From Hermatobates lingyangjiaoensis (lineage: Eukaryota; Arthropoda; Insecta; Hemiptera; Hermatobatidae): a DNA stretch of 64,000 bases. Below the pieces are notes generated by a model. That model saw nothing but the letters and a program-made list of their open reading frames with translations, made no database searches and had not been told where the DNA came from. Location: positions 124,001-188,000 of the forward strand of contig JAPFBL010000119.1 in assembly GCA_026182355.1 (NCBI GenBank), given 5' to 3'. Below, one piece after another: positions 24,633 to 36,320 of this stretch (positions are counted from its first letter, which is position 1; every line of letters begins with the position of its first letter). The position numbers were made by a program, and so were the translations under genes.

Positions 24633-25405
24633 TTGATAAGAAATAATATTATAATGCTTTTTACGAATTCAGAACATATTTTCTTAACGCTAAACCGATA
24701 ACAATGACATTTTGTTAAAAAACTGAACCTAATATAATAAATTTATAAAAAAAAACTCATAAATTCAGATTGTTGCATAGGGCAATATGTTTAATATAAC
24801 AACTAAAATTTTATTTCTGAATAATAAATAACCTGCTCTACTGGTCAAATTTGTTTGCATTTATTGATTTGGAATTTTTTAAATCAAATAAAATTGTTAT
24901 TTAGAGGCTTTTTAAAATGAATTTTAAATATTTTTATAAGTTATGATAATATGTTAGAAGAATAAAATTGTTAAATGTAAAAAGTTATCTCCAATCAAAC
25001 ATATATTTTCTGTTGTATTCCATGGTGCGATGGTTGGTTGTCGAACAATTGTTTGACTAATCAAACAGAACATAACGAGTTGTTAATGTTAACAACTTGG
25101 TTGTTAACGAGTTTGATATTTTGTTTACTTATAGTAATGTTGGCTTTAATACATTTCAGATTTTTGATCTTGTTATATAAGCTTCCGTCTGGTTAGCTAT
25201 TATATTAATAATTAAATACTAAATTATGGTTAGCTAAAAGTAACACGACATTCACTGCCAGTTGGTGCAGTTCGCCGAGTCAGCTAGTGTAAACTAAAGA
25301 GAATACCTGGCCCTATCAGTCAGGAGTTTCCTTCCTCAATGAGTTAACTAATTTATAAATGTATCTAGTTATGAAAAAATTCTTCGAATACAAATACAAA
25401 GAAAT
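24633..25405. other. No gene seen
   Basis: AT-rich sequence. The part around 25025-25270 resembles 13985-14240 (CAAACATATMTTTTNTG, GATGGNTNGTTG.CGAACAA, TTAACGAGTTTGATATT, then CGTTCACTG..AGTTGG). This is therefore an unclassified dispersed repeat present twice in direct orientation. Confidence 0.4.
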
Positions 25406-25416
25406 TACCCTCCAAC

Positions 25417-25831
25417 CAACGACCAACGAGAGTGTCCGTGCAATGCAGCACGTTGGAGTCAGGCAGTTCCAAGCCAGAGGCTTTCACCTGCTTGTCTATT
25501 AGTACTGCTTTAACTGTGCAGGTCTGTCAGGTAAGTCGGTATGTTAGTTTCTGTCCTGTCTAGGGTGAGTATGTTTCCTGGTCGGATGGTCTTTACAGTA
25601 CTAGAGTCTGTTGTGAGTTTGGTGATCCAATTATTCAGAGGAGGATGAGTTCAAGGAATTTGTGGTAAAAGTGCTCTTACTAGCAGGTTTGGGTGTACGG
25701 GAAGTTTTCTGTCTTCATTGATAGTCAGACGCCTTATGTAATCTTGTATTGGTTCCATCCTTAGATCACACTGGATATCGACATTTCTCGCATAAAAAGG
25801 AGCATTGGCTATAAGGCGAGCACACTTGTTC
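25417..25831 (-). mobile_element. 5'-truncated Jockey-like LINE with 11-bp TSD
   Basis: The element lies between two copies of TACCCTCCAAC (25406-25416 and 25832-25842), a target duplication of the variable length made by non-LTR retrotransposition. On the minus strand it starts in the last part of the RT gene, has a stop at 25651-25653, a 3' untranslated region of about 235 bp, and ends in a GTTG-rich tail. It is a dead-on-arrival insertion. Confidence 0.8.
25651..25831 (-). pseudogene. Jockey-like RT, C-terminal 59 residues
   Basis: The uninterrupted frame reads NKCARLIANAPFYARNVDIQ, then CDLRMEPIQDYIRRL and HPNLLVRALLPQIP-stop. The motif R.I.NAP.Y.RN..I..DL....I.DYI...L.....HPN.L is the C-terminal end of Jockey-clade RT proteins, downstream of the thumb. 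No internal stop is present, so the insertion is comparatively recent, but only the tail was copied. Confidence 0.8.
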
Positions 25832-26019
25832 TACCCTCCAACATAGTTAGTATAGTTATATAAATAAACCGGTAAGTAGAAACCCATTGGTTAATTTTTC
25901 AGCTGTATAGGCGTAACACAAGGAAACATGTTTCAGTATTTATATCTGACATTAGAACATTCATGTACACTCTTTTACTATTATTACCCACTTTAAAGTT
26001 AGTTATTAGTAATATTAAT

Positions 26020-26120
26020 AAATAATAATTATTAATAATAATTAATATAATTAATAATAATAATAATTAATATTATATTATATTATAATATAATATATTA
26101 TATTATAATTTATTTATTAT
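26020..26120. repeat. TAATAAT / TATAATA low-complexity tract
   Basis: About 100 bp made almost entirely of A and T in TAATAATAATT and ATATTATATTATAAT patterns. Confidence 0.7.
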
Positions 26121-26411
26121 AAGAAAGGAAAAGGAAGTTAGGAAGGTTAGTCTCCTCCGTATGGAGGCTACTCCAACAATGTATCCATGGGCAATGATGT
26201 TATTAAATTATTCCTTCAATTATTTAATTAATACACTGTTAAATGCACAAGTTAAATATCAGCAACAGAATGAAAGTCATATATTAAAGCAGAAAAAAAG
26301 TGATATGAAAATAGCATCCAGGTAGGGTTTGTCAATACGTAATTAACTGTATGCATTATGTATAGCATATTAATAATAAATAAATAATTTATTAATAGTT
26401 TACAATAATTA

Positions 26412-26739
26412 GAGAGGCCAAGTTAGTTCAGTTTTTAACGTACTCACCTCAAGGCTGGTAGTCCGCGGTTCGGTCCCCACCTGGATCTCGATTTGTTCAC
26501 GCAGGAGGTGAATAAATCTGAGTGCGTCGTCCCCCGGAGAGGAAGTTTAGCCATCGGTCCCGTGGCTGTACGATGTCAAGTACTCGTTAAAGATCCCTAC
26601 ACGTAATGCACTTGAGTGAGGAAAAATTTAAGACTCCCAATGTGGAATCTGTAGAATCACCGATCAAACAAAAAGCCACTAAACGACTGACGTTATCACC
26701 CGCTAGGGGATCGGTTTAAACAATACAAAAAAAAAATAA
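26412..26739 (+). mobile_element. tRNA-derived SINE with 11-bp TSD (subtype A)
   Basis: The head has box A-like TTAGTTCAG...TTAACG and box B-like GGTTCGGTCCC, then a conserved body: GTTCACGCAGGAGGTGAATA, CGGAGAGGAAGTTTAGCCAT, CTCGTTAAAGATCCCTAC and ACTCCCAATGTGGAATC. The subtype A 3' end has GATCACC-like and TCGGTTTAAAC sequence and an A-rich tail. It is flanked by TACAATAATTA (26401-26411 and 26740-26750). RNA polymerase III transcription from the internal promoter is the expected regulation. The short ORF at 26760-26948 lies outside and is not a gene. Confidence 0.85.
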
Positions 26740-26889
26740 TACAATAATTAACAATAAGTATGGCATATAAACTTTGTTTTCTAAAGCTAACTCTTATAAG
26801 GCTTTCACCATTTAGTGCTGTTTTAGAGTCGGAAATTGTAGCTCATTCAATATTTGGTACTCATTTTAGTAATGGGAGAACCACACTAC

Positions 26890-27132
26890 CTGTTGATTCA
26901 CTTTTTGGGAGTCCTAAATTATGCCTAATTGAAGTATTTAGTGTATGATTTTTTAACAATCGACTGATATCGACGAGTAGACTCGGAACCGACGGTTTAA
27001 TGTCCTCTCCACGGGACGACGTGCTCAGACTTATTCACCTCCCAAGTGAATAAATCGAGGTCCAGATGTGTATTGAACCCGGACCTACCAGTTCAGAGGT
27101 GAGTACGTCAACCACTGAGCTAACCTGGCCAA
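26890..27132 (-). mobile_element. tRNA-derived SINE, minus strand
   Basis: Reverse complement of the same SINE: GGCCAGGTTAGCTCAGTGGT begins at about 27132, box B-like GGGTTCAATACAC follows, then the body (GTGAATAA, GAGAGGACATTAAACCGTCG). It runs to a match with GACTCCCAA near 26905. The 3' part is diverged, and part of the body (the GTTAAAGATCC section) is deleted. Confidence 0.75.
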
Positions 27133-27179
27133 ATGCTAGGCATATAAAGTAAAACAATCAATTAATTTTAATTTTTAAA

Positions 27180-27470
27180 TTAACCTGAACAGGTAGATCA
27201 ATATTCACTTTGGTTTTCGATTTAATTCCCGCGTGAGATGAAAAAATCTCAGCACGTCGCCAATGGAAGAGAACATAAGGCTGTTGGTCCCGAGCCTCTA
27301 TCCAGCTTTAAGGTGTACGATACCTGGTACCTGTACTCGTTAAAGCTCCTTACTATATAGAACATTCTAAATAGGACTAACAATATAGAATGTTGATTAT
27401 GTGATATCAGAAAACCTATGTGTGCTCTCTCGTGGGACTGCCACTGCAACCTAACCAAACCTAACCTATG
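27180..27470 (+). mobile_element. SINE, head deleted (subtype B 3' end)
   Basis: The body TTCGATTTAATTCCCGCGTG, GTACTCGTTAAAGCTCCTTA and the subtype B end CTCGTGGGACTGCCACTGCA, ACCTAACCAAACCTAACCTA are present, but the tRNA-like head is missing its B box. The 84-codon minus-strand frame here is an artefact of the repeat. Confidence 0.7.
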
Positions 27471-28894
27471 GGGCTTTACTAACTTACGGCCCACAAAAGT
27501 CATGAAAATAGAGCCAAAAATGTCTTAATTATTAAAATAATACGTCTGACATCATTATATAATCCAAGCTTATAATACATATATGATACAAACATTTCCA
27601 AGTAGTCTGGTTGCAAACCAGGAAGTTAGATAACTAACAATCGACTAGATAAACGAGACTACAACTTTATGATATCAGACTAGCAAGTCCATTCCTCCTT
27701 CTACCTGGTATCAAATATCAAATAAAATTTGTTAAAATGAAAGAATAAATAAAAACGAATATAAATCTTGATAATAGATAAAACATTATCTATCAAGTTA
27801 TGGCTATAACATGGAAATAGAAAAAAAATAATTTTTAACTAACTTGTAATTTAGTAATGTTCTCACTCCTAACTGAAATGAATGCCAAATAACAAATGAG
27901 ATAAACTTACCACACATAAAACAAAACTAAAGGGGAAATATTTGAAGTATAGGTTATTGGAAACAGATACCATTAATTAACTTAGAGTTCTTAATTTGCC
28001 AACGGAATAAAGTGCAAACAATGTAAATACGAGTATTATCAGCACTAAAACGGAGAAACATTTAATACTATACGACCGGTGACTCCTTGTGTCACTCAAT
28101 GTTAACAAATTGTAGCAACAATTAATAAAATACATTCACTGAATGTGATTGACAGGAATAACTGTTATTGCTGTTTCTTGTTATTAAGTCGTGAAAACAA
28201 AGATTCTTATATGGCCCCAAGCTTTTGAGATAGTATTCTTAACATGATTCAATATATATATATATACAGTAAGTATATTTAGCAAAACAAAAAATCATTT
28301 AAAAGTAGAAAAATTGATTTCCTTTATTGCACATATAAATAAAACATCAAGTCAAGTTATATACAAAATCAAGTATATTTAAAACTAACAAAACCTGTAT
28401 ATTGAAATATTCCATTTATTTTACCCAACATAATAATGTTGAACATTGATAAAAGGATTGTGTATTTATAATATTGAATTAGAACAATCGTATTTAAACT
28501 GGCATTTGTATTTCTAAAATTATTCATTTTAAATAACTAATATAATACTTTAAAATATATACTTCCGGAATTCCATACATCTGTTTAATGCTAAAGTTCC
28601 AAATTCGAATTTTAAACAAAATGTTGGCTTTGAAAGTTTGATTTCAGGCTGGAAAACTGATCGATTCCTGATCAATAAAATTTGTTATACATATATATAG
28701 CTCTTCGAAGGCAGTCAGAAGACGAACCAATCAAAGAGAGATAAAGAAAAGACCCTGGGGAAACCTCACCTTGCCACTACCTGTTGATAACTTCCGTTGT
28801 TATGATTATGTGCAGTTGACTATGTGTACAGTTTATTTGAGTTTTTCGGTTTAAAATTGTATTAGTTTTAAGTAAGTTGTAAACCTACTTTTGC
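27471..28894. other. No gene seen
   Basis: AT-rich sequence with a short (TA)n at about 28253-28266. No coding similarity is recognised. Confidence 0.45.
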
Positions 28895-29105
28895 AAATAA
28901 CAGAATGGTCGATGAAGACCGAAACATGTCGGTGTACACGAATAAAAATTTTAGAGAACTGATGTATCTTGTCCCGAACTTATGGACGTCAGAGATCAGA
29001 AAATTTGAAAAATTAATTCGAAAATGTGTTAAAATGGAAATAGGCATAGGTTTTAATGGAACTTGTATAAATGAAGGCCTGCTCCCCAAATATATGTACA
29101 TATAT
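28895..29105 (+). repeat. Penelope-type terminal repeat-like fragment (family W)
   Basis: The fragment contains TGGTCGATGAAGACCGAAAC and ATGTCGG. Here a GGTC...GACC hairpin precedes GAAAC and a GTC, the right half of a hammerhead-like arrangement. A moderately conserved stretch follows, ending in TGAAGGCCTGC and a (TA)n run. The 68- and 141-codon frames on the two strands follow the repeat and are not genes. A single copy in the window, so family membership rests on the motif only. Confidence 0.35.
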
Positions 29106-29639
29106 ATATAAAGAATTAAAAGTAAATACGTGAAATAAAAAAAACAACGTCTAAACAACAATAAAATTTCCAAATAGGGAACTAAAATCTTTCGTATAAA
29201 ACAACTGGTTAGGTTTATTCTATAACAGAAATAAATTTTACATCTAGAGTCATTAATTTTACGTGACTTATGTTGAGAGAATTTACTTTTCATTCTTCTT
29301 TTTTGCCAATGTTGTTATTTTTAAAGCGATATATGACTCACTGTTTCCATTAATATTTATTTGAATGATTCAGCATAAACTGAAATTAACAGGTATCCAA
29401 GTTTCACCTAGGTGCAAACATCCAAACAAGAACATCAGAGTTTTATAAGTACATATATAGATCAAACTCGCTCAGTATAAACACTTGCATCACTGACAGG
29501 TATATGTAACAATATGGGTTAACTTATGGAATTAGTAGCCAACGAGCCAATTTTATACGGGTACATTTTCAAAAATTTGGAGATGATACATGGTAGTCCA
29601 AAATATCATTAGAAATTGTAGAATTGTAGAAAATGTCAT

Positions 29640-30095
29640 TATTAGTAGTGTTAAGCAAATGCCTCCTGTCCTTCAGGTTCATGGAAAGACAAAGATTTGG
29701 AACCTCTGACTCTTGGGCAGGTAAACTACAGTTGACTAAGTGAGAAAAACTATGTCTCACTCACTTCACTTCATGCTGTAGACAGTTTTCCCTTGCGACT
29801 TAATTACTGTCATAGCGAAACACACACTGACGGGACATTGCAATCGCTTGAATGGAAACGGATAGTGGCTCGAAATCACTGGTATGCATGGTATACACAG
29901 AGACTACTGAGTCTGTAAATTTATTACTGCTACTAAATCGCATGATCGCATGATTGGTGATCCTACTTTAAGTTTTTACTCACGAGCAGGCAGTCTAGGA
30001 GCAGTTACGGAATCAAGAAATTCACTTGGATAATGAACTGCTTCCTCATCAGTAATCACTCTGTTTACTGACTTGTAAGTTCTTTCCTCGGCTTG
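29640..30095 (-). pseudogene. Helitron helicase remnant, C-terminal
   Basis: A minus-strand frame gives EERTYKSVNRVITDEEAVHY, then PSEFLDSVTAPRLPARE. This is the DEEAV.YP.EFL block of Helitron Pif1-type helicases and is the best-preserved version in the window. The frame continues to the right into the nested hAT element, which splits it from the preceding block (30560-30640). The SHGQL-like block further left is broken by stops. Confidence 0.7.
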
Positions 30096-30103
30096 ATCTA
30101 GCG

Positions 30104-30551
30104 CAGTGTTTCCCAAAGTGGGCGGTACCGTACCCCTGGGGGCGGTGCTTTGATATCGGGGGGCGCTAATGCAAAAAGGAGTTGGGGATTCTATTTCCAT
30201 AAATTGAAAATGTTCATGCAATATAATTTCTAAATTTAAGTGAAAACACCACAAGTAAACTTCTAGGAAAAGGTTTCTTAAAATTATTTGTATTGATAAT
30301 TTATTTTTATGTTGAAAATATATTCTCATCTAAGTTTCTTTTATTGTGTATTAATCCTTTTGCATGAATATGCTATGAAACAATACATATATTGTATTAT
30401 AAATAAATATTCGATTAGTCATTATATTAATTTAATTATTAAAGTGTTACTGATTTCGTTATTTAGTCTAAGATTCTGATTATTGAGGAGTGTTGAGTAT
30501 AGGTTTACGAACCCAAGGGGGCGGTCGCTCGAAAAAGTTTGGGAAACACTG
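30104..30551. mobile_element. Non-autonomous hAT element nested in a Helitron, 8-bp TSD
   Basis: The termini are CAGTGTTTCCCAAAGTGGGC on the left and GTTTGGGAAACACTG on the right, with a perfect 8-bp duplication ATCTAGCG (30096-30103 and 30552-30559). The ends are GC-rich (GGGGGCGG) while the middle is AT-rich, and no transposase is encoded. The Helitron sequence resumes on both sides without loss, so the hAT insertion is younger than the Helitron. Confidence 0.92.
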
Positions 30552-31060
30552 ATCTAGCGTAAGAACTTGTTTGTTGATTTTCTTGCCTGTTCGTTAGTAA
30601 GGATTGAGAATCGCTCGTTCACAAAGCTATTTATTCTGAATAGATAGTACACTTTGAACTCTGGGAAACACCTTGTCAATAAGCTCAAAAACGCATTATA
30701 TTAATATACAAAATGAAATTGAAATCAACTAACAATACCTACTTTCTATACCTATATATTTTCAAAATAAACATATCTCTGAACTTAGTCAAAGACAGTA
30801 TAAAAGTCAATAGTTTCGCTTCTGTGTTGAATTTTCAATCCATTCACAGCTTAGATTTTAAGTTAGACATACACAAATCTACTGTCAATGTTTCAGCTTG
30901 CTATGCATTATGGTGGCTGAGTTTACTTGTGACGAAATTTTATGGACAAACCGACAGACAGATATTTTTCCAGGGTGGATTCGGTTTCTCTAATGTATGA
31001 AAAGAATTGAGTCCAAGTTCTAAGCAATGTACAAACATACCTTTCTTTTATTTCTATAAA

Positions 31061-31974
31061 CAGTTCTTTTTTCGTAAATTTCTTTACATTTACTAACTGC
31101 ACAAAATATATAAATATAACTTATTTTGGTTACACTTATTTTGTTGATTCAGAAAAAGGATTGTCTGAGAGGTTGCGGTAAAATAGAGAAGGGTGTGTTT
31201 GAATTAGTAAGCATTGCGTTGGATGCCAAGTGGTTAAACACAACAGGTAGAGTCTGACCTACAAACTTGCCCTTCCAGTCTAAATGCTAATCAGACAGCG
31301 TTGCACTTCTCCTGCAAAAGAAATTTCTTGCTTAAAAATTAACCAGCATGATAAATATGTTAATTACATACTATAAACCAAGCCCCCCGTCCTATGCGTC
31401 CGATTCACTTTTTCAAATATTATGATGAAAACAAGACTAACTTTGAATTTATAACTATGTTTAAAAATATTAAAACCATAATATCATTCTTGATAAGTTC
31501 ATTATCAACTTTAATAGTTTCTGAATATATTTACGAAGAAAACAAAATTAACTTCATTAACGTTTCCCTCGAATCCACCGAATAAACTTCCTCCGGTTTA
31601 AACAATTTCCATCGTTCTACTTGCTAAATTTATTTATTTATGTAAGCAAATAGACGAATATGAAATCAGTTTCATAGAGTGAAATTGATATTTTAAGTAT
31701 AACATGAATTGATTATATTAGAAATCCCAAAGCTTCAATGATGTTCTCAAAGAAATTCCTTGGCACCGTCACTTCTCCAAAACTGGTGAAATTATAAATG
31801 AGCCACACTTCCTGCTTCTAGAATGAAAAATTAAAAGCCTAGATGTGTACAAGTTGTTAATCAAGAAATCAATTTAAAAGAAATACAATTATTTGGAGGT
31901 CCAGGACTGAAATCTGAAAAATTTCCCAAGAATTGGTGGTTTTGCTGTAAAAACCTTTCTCTCACGAGCTATGC
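31061..31974. other. No gene seen
   Basis: AT-rich sequence with a 63-codon frame (31394-31585) that has no recognised similarity. Confidence 0.45.
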
Positions 31975-32115
31975 AATCCTTTATTGTGTGGTATTTACTC
32001 ATTATCAGAATAATGGAATGAGTCATCAAGTCCCCACACAAGAGATTTTATTCAACGTCGACTCGTTTTGAACACGTAGTGATCATCCTTGGGTTGTTGA
32101 TGTAACCAGCGTTTT
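31975..32115 (-). repeat. Repeat family Z, single diverged copy
   Basis: The order TGTGGTATTTACTCAT, an AATGG spacer, CACAAGAGATTTTATTCAAC, CGACTCGTTTTGAACACGTA and GTGATCATCCTTGGGTTG matches the minus-oriented arms at 5421 and 15880. Only one arm is present, and the left box is lost. Confidence 0.5.
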
Positions 32116-33266
32116 GTGTCGAGACTTGGTGTTTCTTTCCCCGTTCTAATCGAAAAGCTTTTTTTATCCTGAAGTATATGTCACTATATATCAAATGTTT
32201 ATAAATAGTATAGAAAATCTGAAAGCTGGCAATAATTCATATCTTAATAACAGCATCTTGTTCACAAATGAATAACGTCTAGTTTTATCCTTTTGATCAT
32301 ATTACAAAAGAGCTATAACTGTATCGTAAAAGTAGTTAATCAAACTAATACAGTAAATTTAGGCAAACCAAAAGTAAAATGCAAACAGAATACCCGTTAC
32401 TTTCATCACAGTATCGGTATCAGATAATATAACTTGATAAGAAACCACTCTTAAAAATACAGATGAACTGAAATCCAGTAACAGTTTTTCACAGTCCCTC
32501 ACTGTACGTGGATACGAAAATGAAGGTATGAAAAATTATTTTTACTTTTATATGAAAAAGTTATATCTGCTTCAGAAATGCTAAACGGAATCTAAACATG
32601 TTCTACCAATAATAGTTTTAAATAGAAGTATATGTCACAACCACAGAGTTTAGTGATTATATTATTATATTATAAATTTATAATTTAAATCATCATTGTC
32701 AGGTCCGTCCAGTCTTCATTTCATTTTTACTATTTGAACCAATAATAATAAAAATAAAACGGATTTAAATAATAGAAAAAATAAGCATGTATTGGAATTA
32801 ATTGTGTGATACGTATTTAAACTACGTATTCTTTGAATATGATTAGTCCTACTTAAAGAAATCCTACTATTTCTTAAATACTACTATCTACAAAATCGGT
32901 TGGACGTCTATAACAACAACGTAGGCGCTATGACGATTTATATAAAAAAATTATAGAATAATTTCGACAAGAATTTAACACAAAATGTATGGATGCACAT
33001 TTCGGGAGTGTTAACTAAATATAAAGAAGCAGAATGTTCTTTATTAAAATTTACTATATATAAATGTATTTTAATTATTTGGAATCAATATATATTGAAT
33101 ACAACATTTATTTATTTTAACACGGTTATCTAAAGCTTGCTAATTATAACGGACATTTAGTTAAACTTACAGCAATGTAAGCAAGTAATGTTTAACTGTT
33201 AAACCATATAGGAACAATCATTGATTATGTTATTAATGAAGTTTATAAACGGATTGGAAGGACTGT
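32116..33266. other. No gene seen
   Basis: Very AT-rich sequence with no recognised coding similarity or repeat boundary. Confidence 0.45.
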
Positions 33267-33410
33267 GCGATCTCTAATATGGTAGAGTTAGACTGACTGC
33301 TCGATCTAATATGGTATGTTACCAATTAAATGTCGATTAAGCGATCCAATATGGTATGTTATCAATTAGATATGTACTGTCCGATCTAATAGGGTATGTC
33401 ACCCAATAGG
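33267..33410. repeat. Short degenerate tandem repeat, unit about 50 bp
   Basis: The core CGATCTAATATGGTATGTTA recurs about three and a half times with small changes (about 33267, 33302, 33342 and 33380), each followed by a CCAATTAAATG or ATCAATTAGAT spacer. No coding content. Confidence 0.65.
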
Positions 33411-34254
33411 TGCAATAGAGTTTTCATCATTAATTATATTGTCAATGGGTTTGATAAACATTTGAGAGAGTATCTAAATAAACAAAATGAAACTATTAAT
33501 AAACAGTTGAAAAGTGTAAGTATATTTTATATGGATTATTTCGAATTTTATTTAATTAATGGGGATAAGGAATGTTAATTTATTAGAGCGATTATAATTT
33601 AAACAAGGAATATTATCCTTTATTATCACTTTATTGATTTTACAAGACATTGTAATGTAGTAATAATTTCTAGTATATAGTAATGTTATTCCAGAATATG
33701 GTAACATTATTTTTTATATTTCATAATCTCAAAACATGAAGTATTTCAAACAATTATTTATGGTTGTTCTGAATATGAAAAAAAAATTATTTTTAATATA
33801 TTAATTATTTCTGCATAGATTTGATAAATTCGAATTTGCTGACCTTATTGGAAGGTTAACAAATTTGACAATGACTACTGGTGGATGTAAACTGTTATGC
33901 AAACTCCTGCAATAATTCAAAATTCAAGAAATATTTATGATAAATACTAATAATGAATAGCACAATTATATATTCAAAACTTTGAAGTTTCTTAAAGGAC
34001 CAGAACAGCAGCAAAAGTTGGAATTAGTTTTGATGCAAAGTGCCTTTCACATATCTCTTTATTATTTAATATGAAAGGGTTACTTTCTGTATAATAAATA
34101 ATATACAGGCCTAAAATATTATTTATTGTACAATTAATTATCAAAGTAATAAAGAATATTAATTTGTAATATTGTTTAAATATATTGAGGGTCTATATGT
34201 AGATACTCAATATATTCTTCTTGTGTCAATTTGATTTCATTTATATCAGTATGA
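33411..34254. other. No gene seen
   Basis: Very AT-rich sequence with no recognised features. Confidence 0.45.
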
Positions 34255-34565
34255 CGGGCTAGGGTAGCCCAGTAGCTTGTGTGCTCGCCTTTGACTGGTA
34301 GATCCCGGATTCGATCCTTACTCTGGACATGATTTTTCACGCAGAAGGTGAAAAAATCTCATCTCGTTGCCCATAAGAGAGACAATAAACCATCAGTCAT
34401 GAACCTGTACGATATGAGGTACCCGTTGAAGATCAACGGTACTAACGGATCCTAAGTGTAGGTACTCTAAATACATATAATTACTTTAGTTAGCAACAAT
34501 TTAGGACTTGCAATGTAAAATTGGAAGGCACCCCCAAAAATGTGGATCGCCTATTACTAAAATGG
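34255..34565 (+). mobile_element. tRNA-derived SINE
   Basis: The head GGGTAGCCCAGTAGCTTGTG, then TGCTCGCC, has a box A layout, and GGATTCGATCC is a good box B. The body follows (TTTTTCACGCAGAAGGTGAA, GAGAGACAATAAACC, GTACGATATGAGGTACCCGT, TAGGACTTGCAATG). This head is the closest full-SINE relative of the unit in the tandem arrays at 46360 and 59925. Confidence 0.75.
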
Positions 34566-35115
34566 CTTCTAAAAATAAATTATCACATGTAGGTATTGGA
34601 AAAAATAAATCAGCATTGATCCAATAAGAATTAAACGAATATTACAAAATTTAAAGTTACTTTTAATTTCGCATATCAGCTTAAGAATAACTTACATTTT
34701 TTTTAGGGAATTATTTATTTATATTTCTTTTCAGATTTCAGAGTTCAACTTGATATAAAAATGAGCAATGAACAAAAAGATGTAATACATTTGTGAATTA
34801 ATTAAAAAGGTATAACAATTTGGGTTTTTATAAAAAATGAGTAAGAAAATATTAGGGAGGTTATAATAGAGGTGAATTCCAGCGACAGTTTTGGCTCAGG
34901 ATTAATGCTTGCTGAAAACAGTTGAGTTTAGGTTGATTAATGCCCCACTAAATCAAATAGGGTGACAATCAACAAGTTCAAAAAGAAGCGTTCTTTCAAG
35001 ATAACTTTGACTAATCTTAGTGCAAAGACTGAACTATCTTCAAAACGTTTCCTTTATTATCAAAATGTGCATATTCCGGATACCTTAAACTGAAAACAAC
35101 TGAACACTTTGGTAA
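34566..35115. other. No gene seen
   Basis: AT-rich sequence with no recognised features. Confidence 0.4.
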
Positions 35116-35119
35116 TACT

Positions 35120-35760
35120 CATAAGATCTTTCAACCGTAACAAGAAGTCTTTGTCAGAGTAAAACGATCAAATGGTTTGATCATTGATTGTTATTTCACG
35201 TATTTATGTGAAATCTTTATATATATATATATATAAATGATCAAATCACAATATCAAATGGGATAACAACACTAAGATCTTTCAACTGTAACAAGCGGTC
35301 TTTGTCAGAGCCAAAAACCGAACTGAAACACTAGATGCAGAAAACACCTGGTGAGGGGTTGAGAAGAGTGGTATTTTAAAAGGGTGAAAGTGCAGGAAAG
35401 GACAAATTCCCAGAAAGGGATGTTTGGGGAAACAACGGAGTACAGTAAGAAAGGGTAAAAAAACTATCCGCTAGCTGTCAACCCTCTTAGAACTGGAACC
35501 TTGCCCTCGAAACGAAAGTATCAAGTTTGAAGAGACCGTTACTAGCGTTTATTATATTTGATCTATTAAATTTAATTAGAGACGATTCAACATTTCTTAA
35601 CAACATCGATTTTTCATAGGTAATAAATTTAGCTCCTGTCCAAATCTATATGAAGACTTCATTGTTTATATGCAAGAATAAGGCCCTACTTTTTTCCTGT
35701 CTACTTACGTTGTATTGGTGTTGTTTTACAAGTGTCTTTAATGTTTTGTCAGTTTACTAA
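35120..35760 (-). mobile_element. Penelope-like element 3' end, minus strand
   Basis: Reverse complement of the layout at 19740-20300: endonuclease tail (35570-35760), GAGGGTTGACAGCTAGCGG, the CACCAGGTG / ATCTAGTGTTTCAG block and CTCTGACAAAGACCG...GTTGAAAGATCTTAGTG. The terminal TTGATCATTGATTG segment is at about 35178, then a second copy of the CTGACAA...GTTGAAAGAT end lies at 35122-35160. As at 20.2 kb, the terminal repeat is present twice. Both hammerhead-like left boxes are mutated (CTGACAA). Confidence 0.7.
35575..35755 (-). pseudogene. Penelope-like GIY-YIG endonuclease tail, decayed
   Basis: Minus-strand translation gives KTLVKQHQYNVSRQEKS, LFLHINNE, a stop, then GAKFITYEKSMLLRN, ESSLIKFNRSNIINASNG and LFKLDT. 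This aligns position by position with the C-terminal half of the domain at 19741-19918. It contains one internal stop and lacks the GIY-YIG core. Confidence 0.75.
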
Positions 35761-36320
35761 AGTATTTAAGTAGTTTTTGGATTCTAAAAATATTAGAATA
35801 CAACAATAATATATATTATTTTTAAAATACAAATGAGTGTGCAAAACATGCTAAAAATAAAGTTTTGTAAACCCATACGAAACTCGTGGTAATTTTAACT
35901 GTTTTATAAGTTTTAAATTTTTGTTTATTATAAAGATGATGAGAAGAAGATCAAAAGAATAGAGATGAAAGAAAGAGGGATGATTGGTCCCTGTAAAGAG
36001 TGATAACGGAGGACAAAAACGTTACTGATATGGTGGCAGGAAAAACATCAAACACCCACCCGTCTTGATCTATCTCCAGTGGGCTGCAACAGTTCCTCAC
36101 GGGAACACAAAAAAATATTATTTTTCAAGCTTATTTTTTATAAGGTACCGATTTACCTGTTATGTATGTCATTTCTGTGTTGTAGAGAAGTGAATCGGAG
36201 CTTATAGAATTCAATTTCAAAACATTGATTATACACTAAAACAAGATTCAATTTATAAAAAGTTTTGTTTTTCTTTTCTTCAAGTATTTTTGTTCAAGTA
36301 TTTCTCAATTACTTGATAAG

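Larger units (their letters stand above)
29533..31060 (-). mobile_element. Helitron, diverged, carrying a nested hAT element
   Basis: Same family as 7568-8692. The minus-strand 5' end (TATAGAAATAAAAGAAAGG) is near 31060. The conserved 5' block is at about 30780-31040, and a diverged 3' end (GGCTCGTTGGCTA) is near 29533. The terminal hairpin and CTAG are mutated. A 448-bp hAT element sits inside at 30104-30551. The copy has only one unit of the 5' block, as in 7568-8692. Confidence 0.75.

Noticed and set aside
28868..29293. 141-codon minus-strand open frame
   Set aside because: Runs across a TA microsatellite and a repeat fragment (YIYMYIYL). Low complexity and no family resemblance.
30096..30103. 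CTAG inside the hAT target site as a possible Helitron end
   Set aside because: ATCTAGCG is the hAT target duplication within the helicase remnant. No terminal hairpin precedes it.
33267..33410. CRISPR-like array
   Set aside because: Repeats and spacers both drift, there are only three or so units, and the genome is eukaryotic. A plain degenerate tandem repeat fits better.
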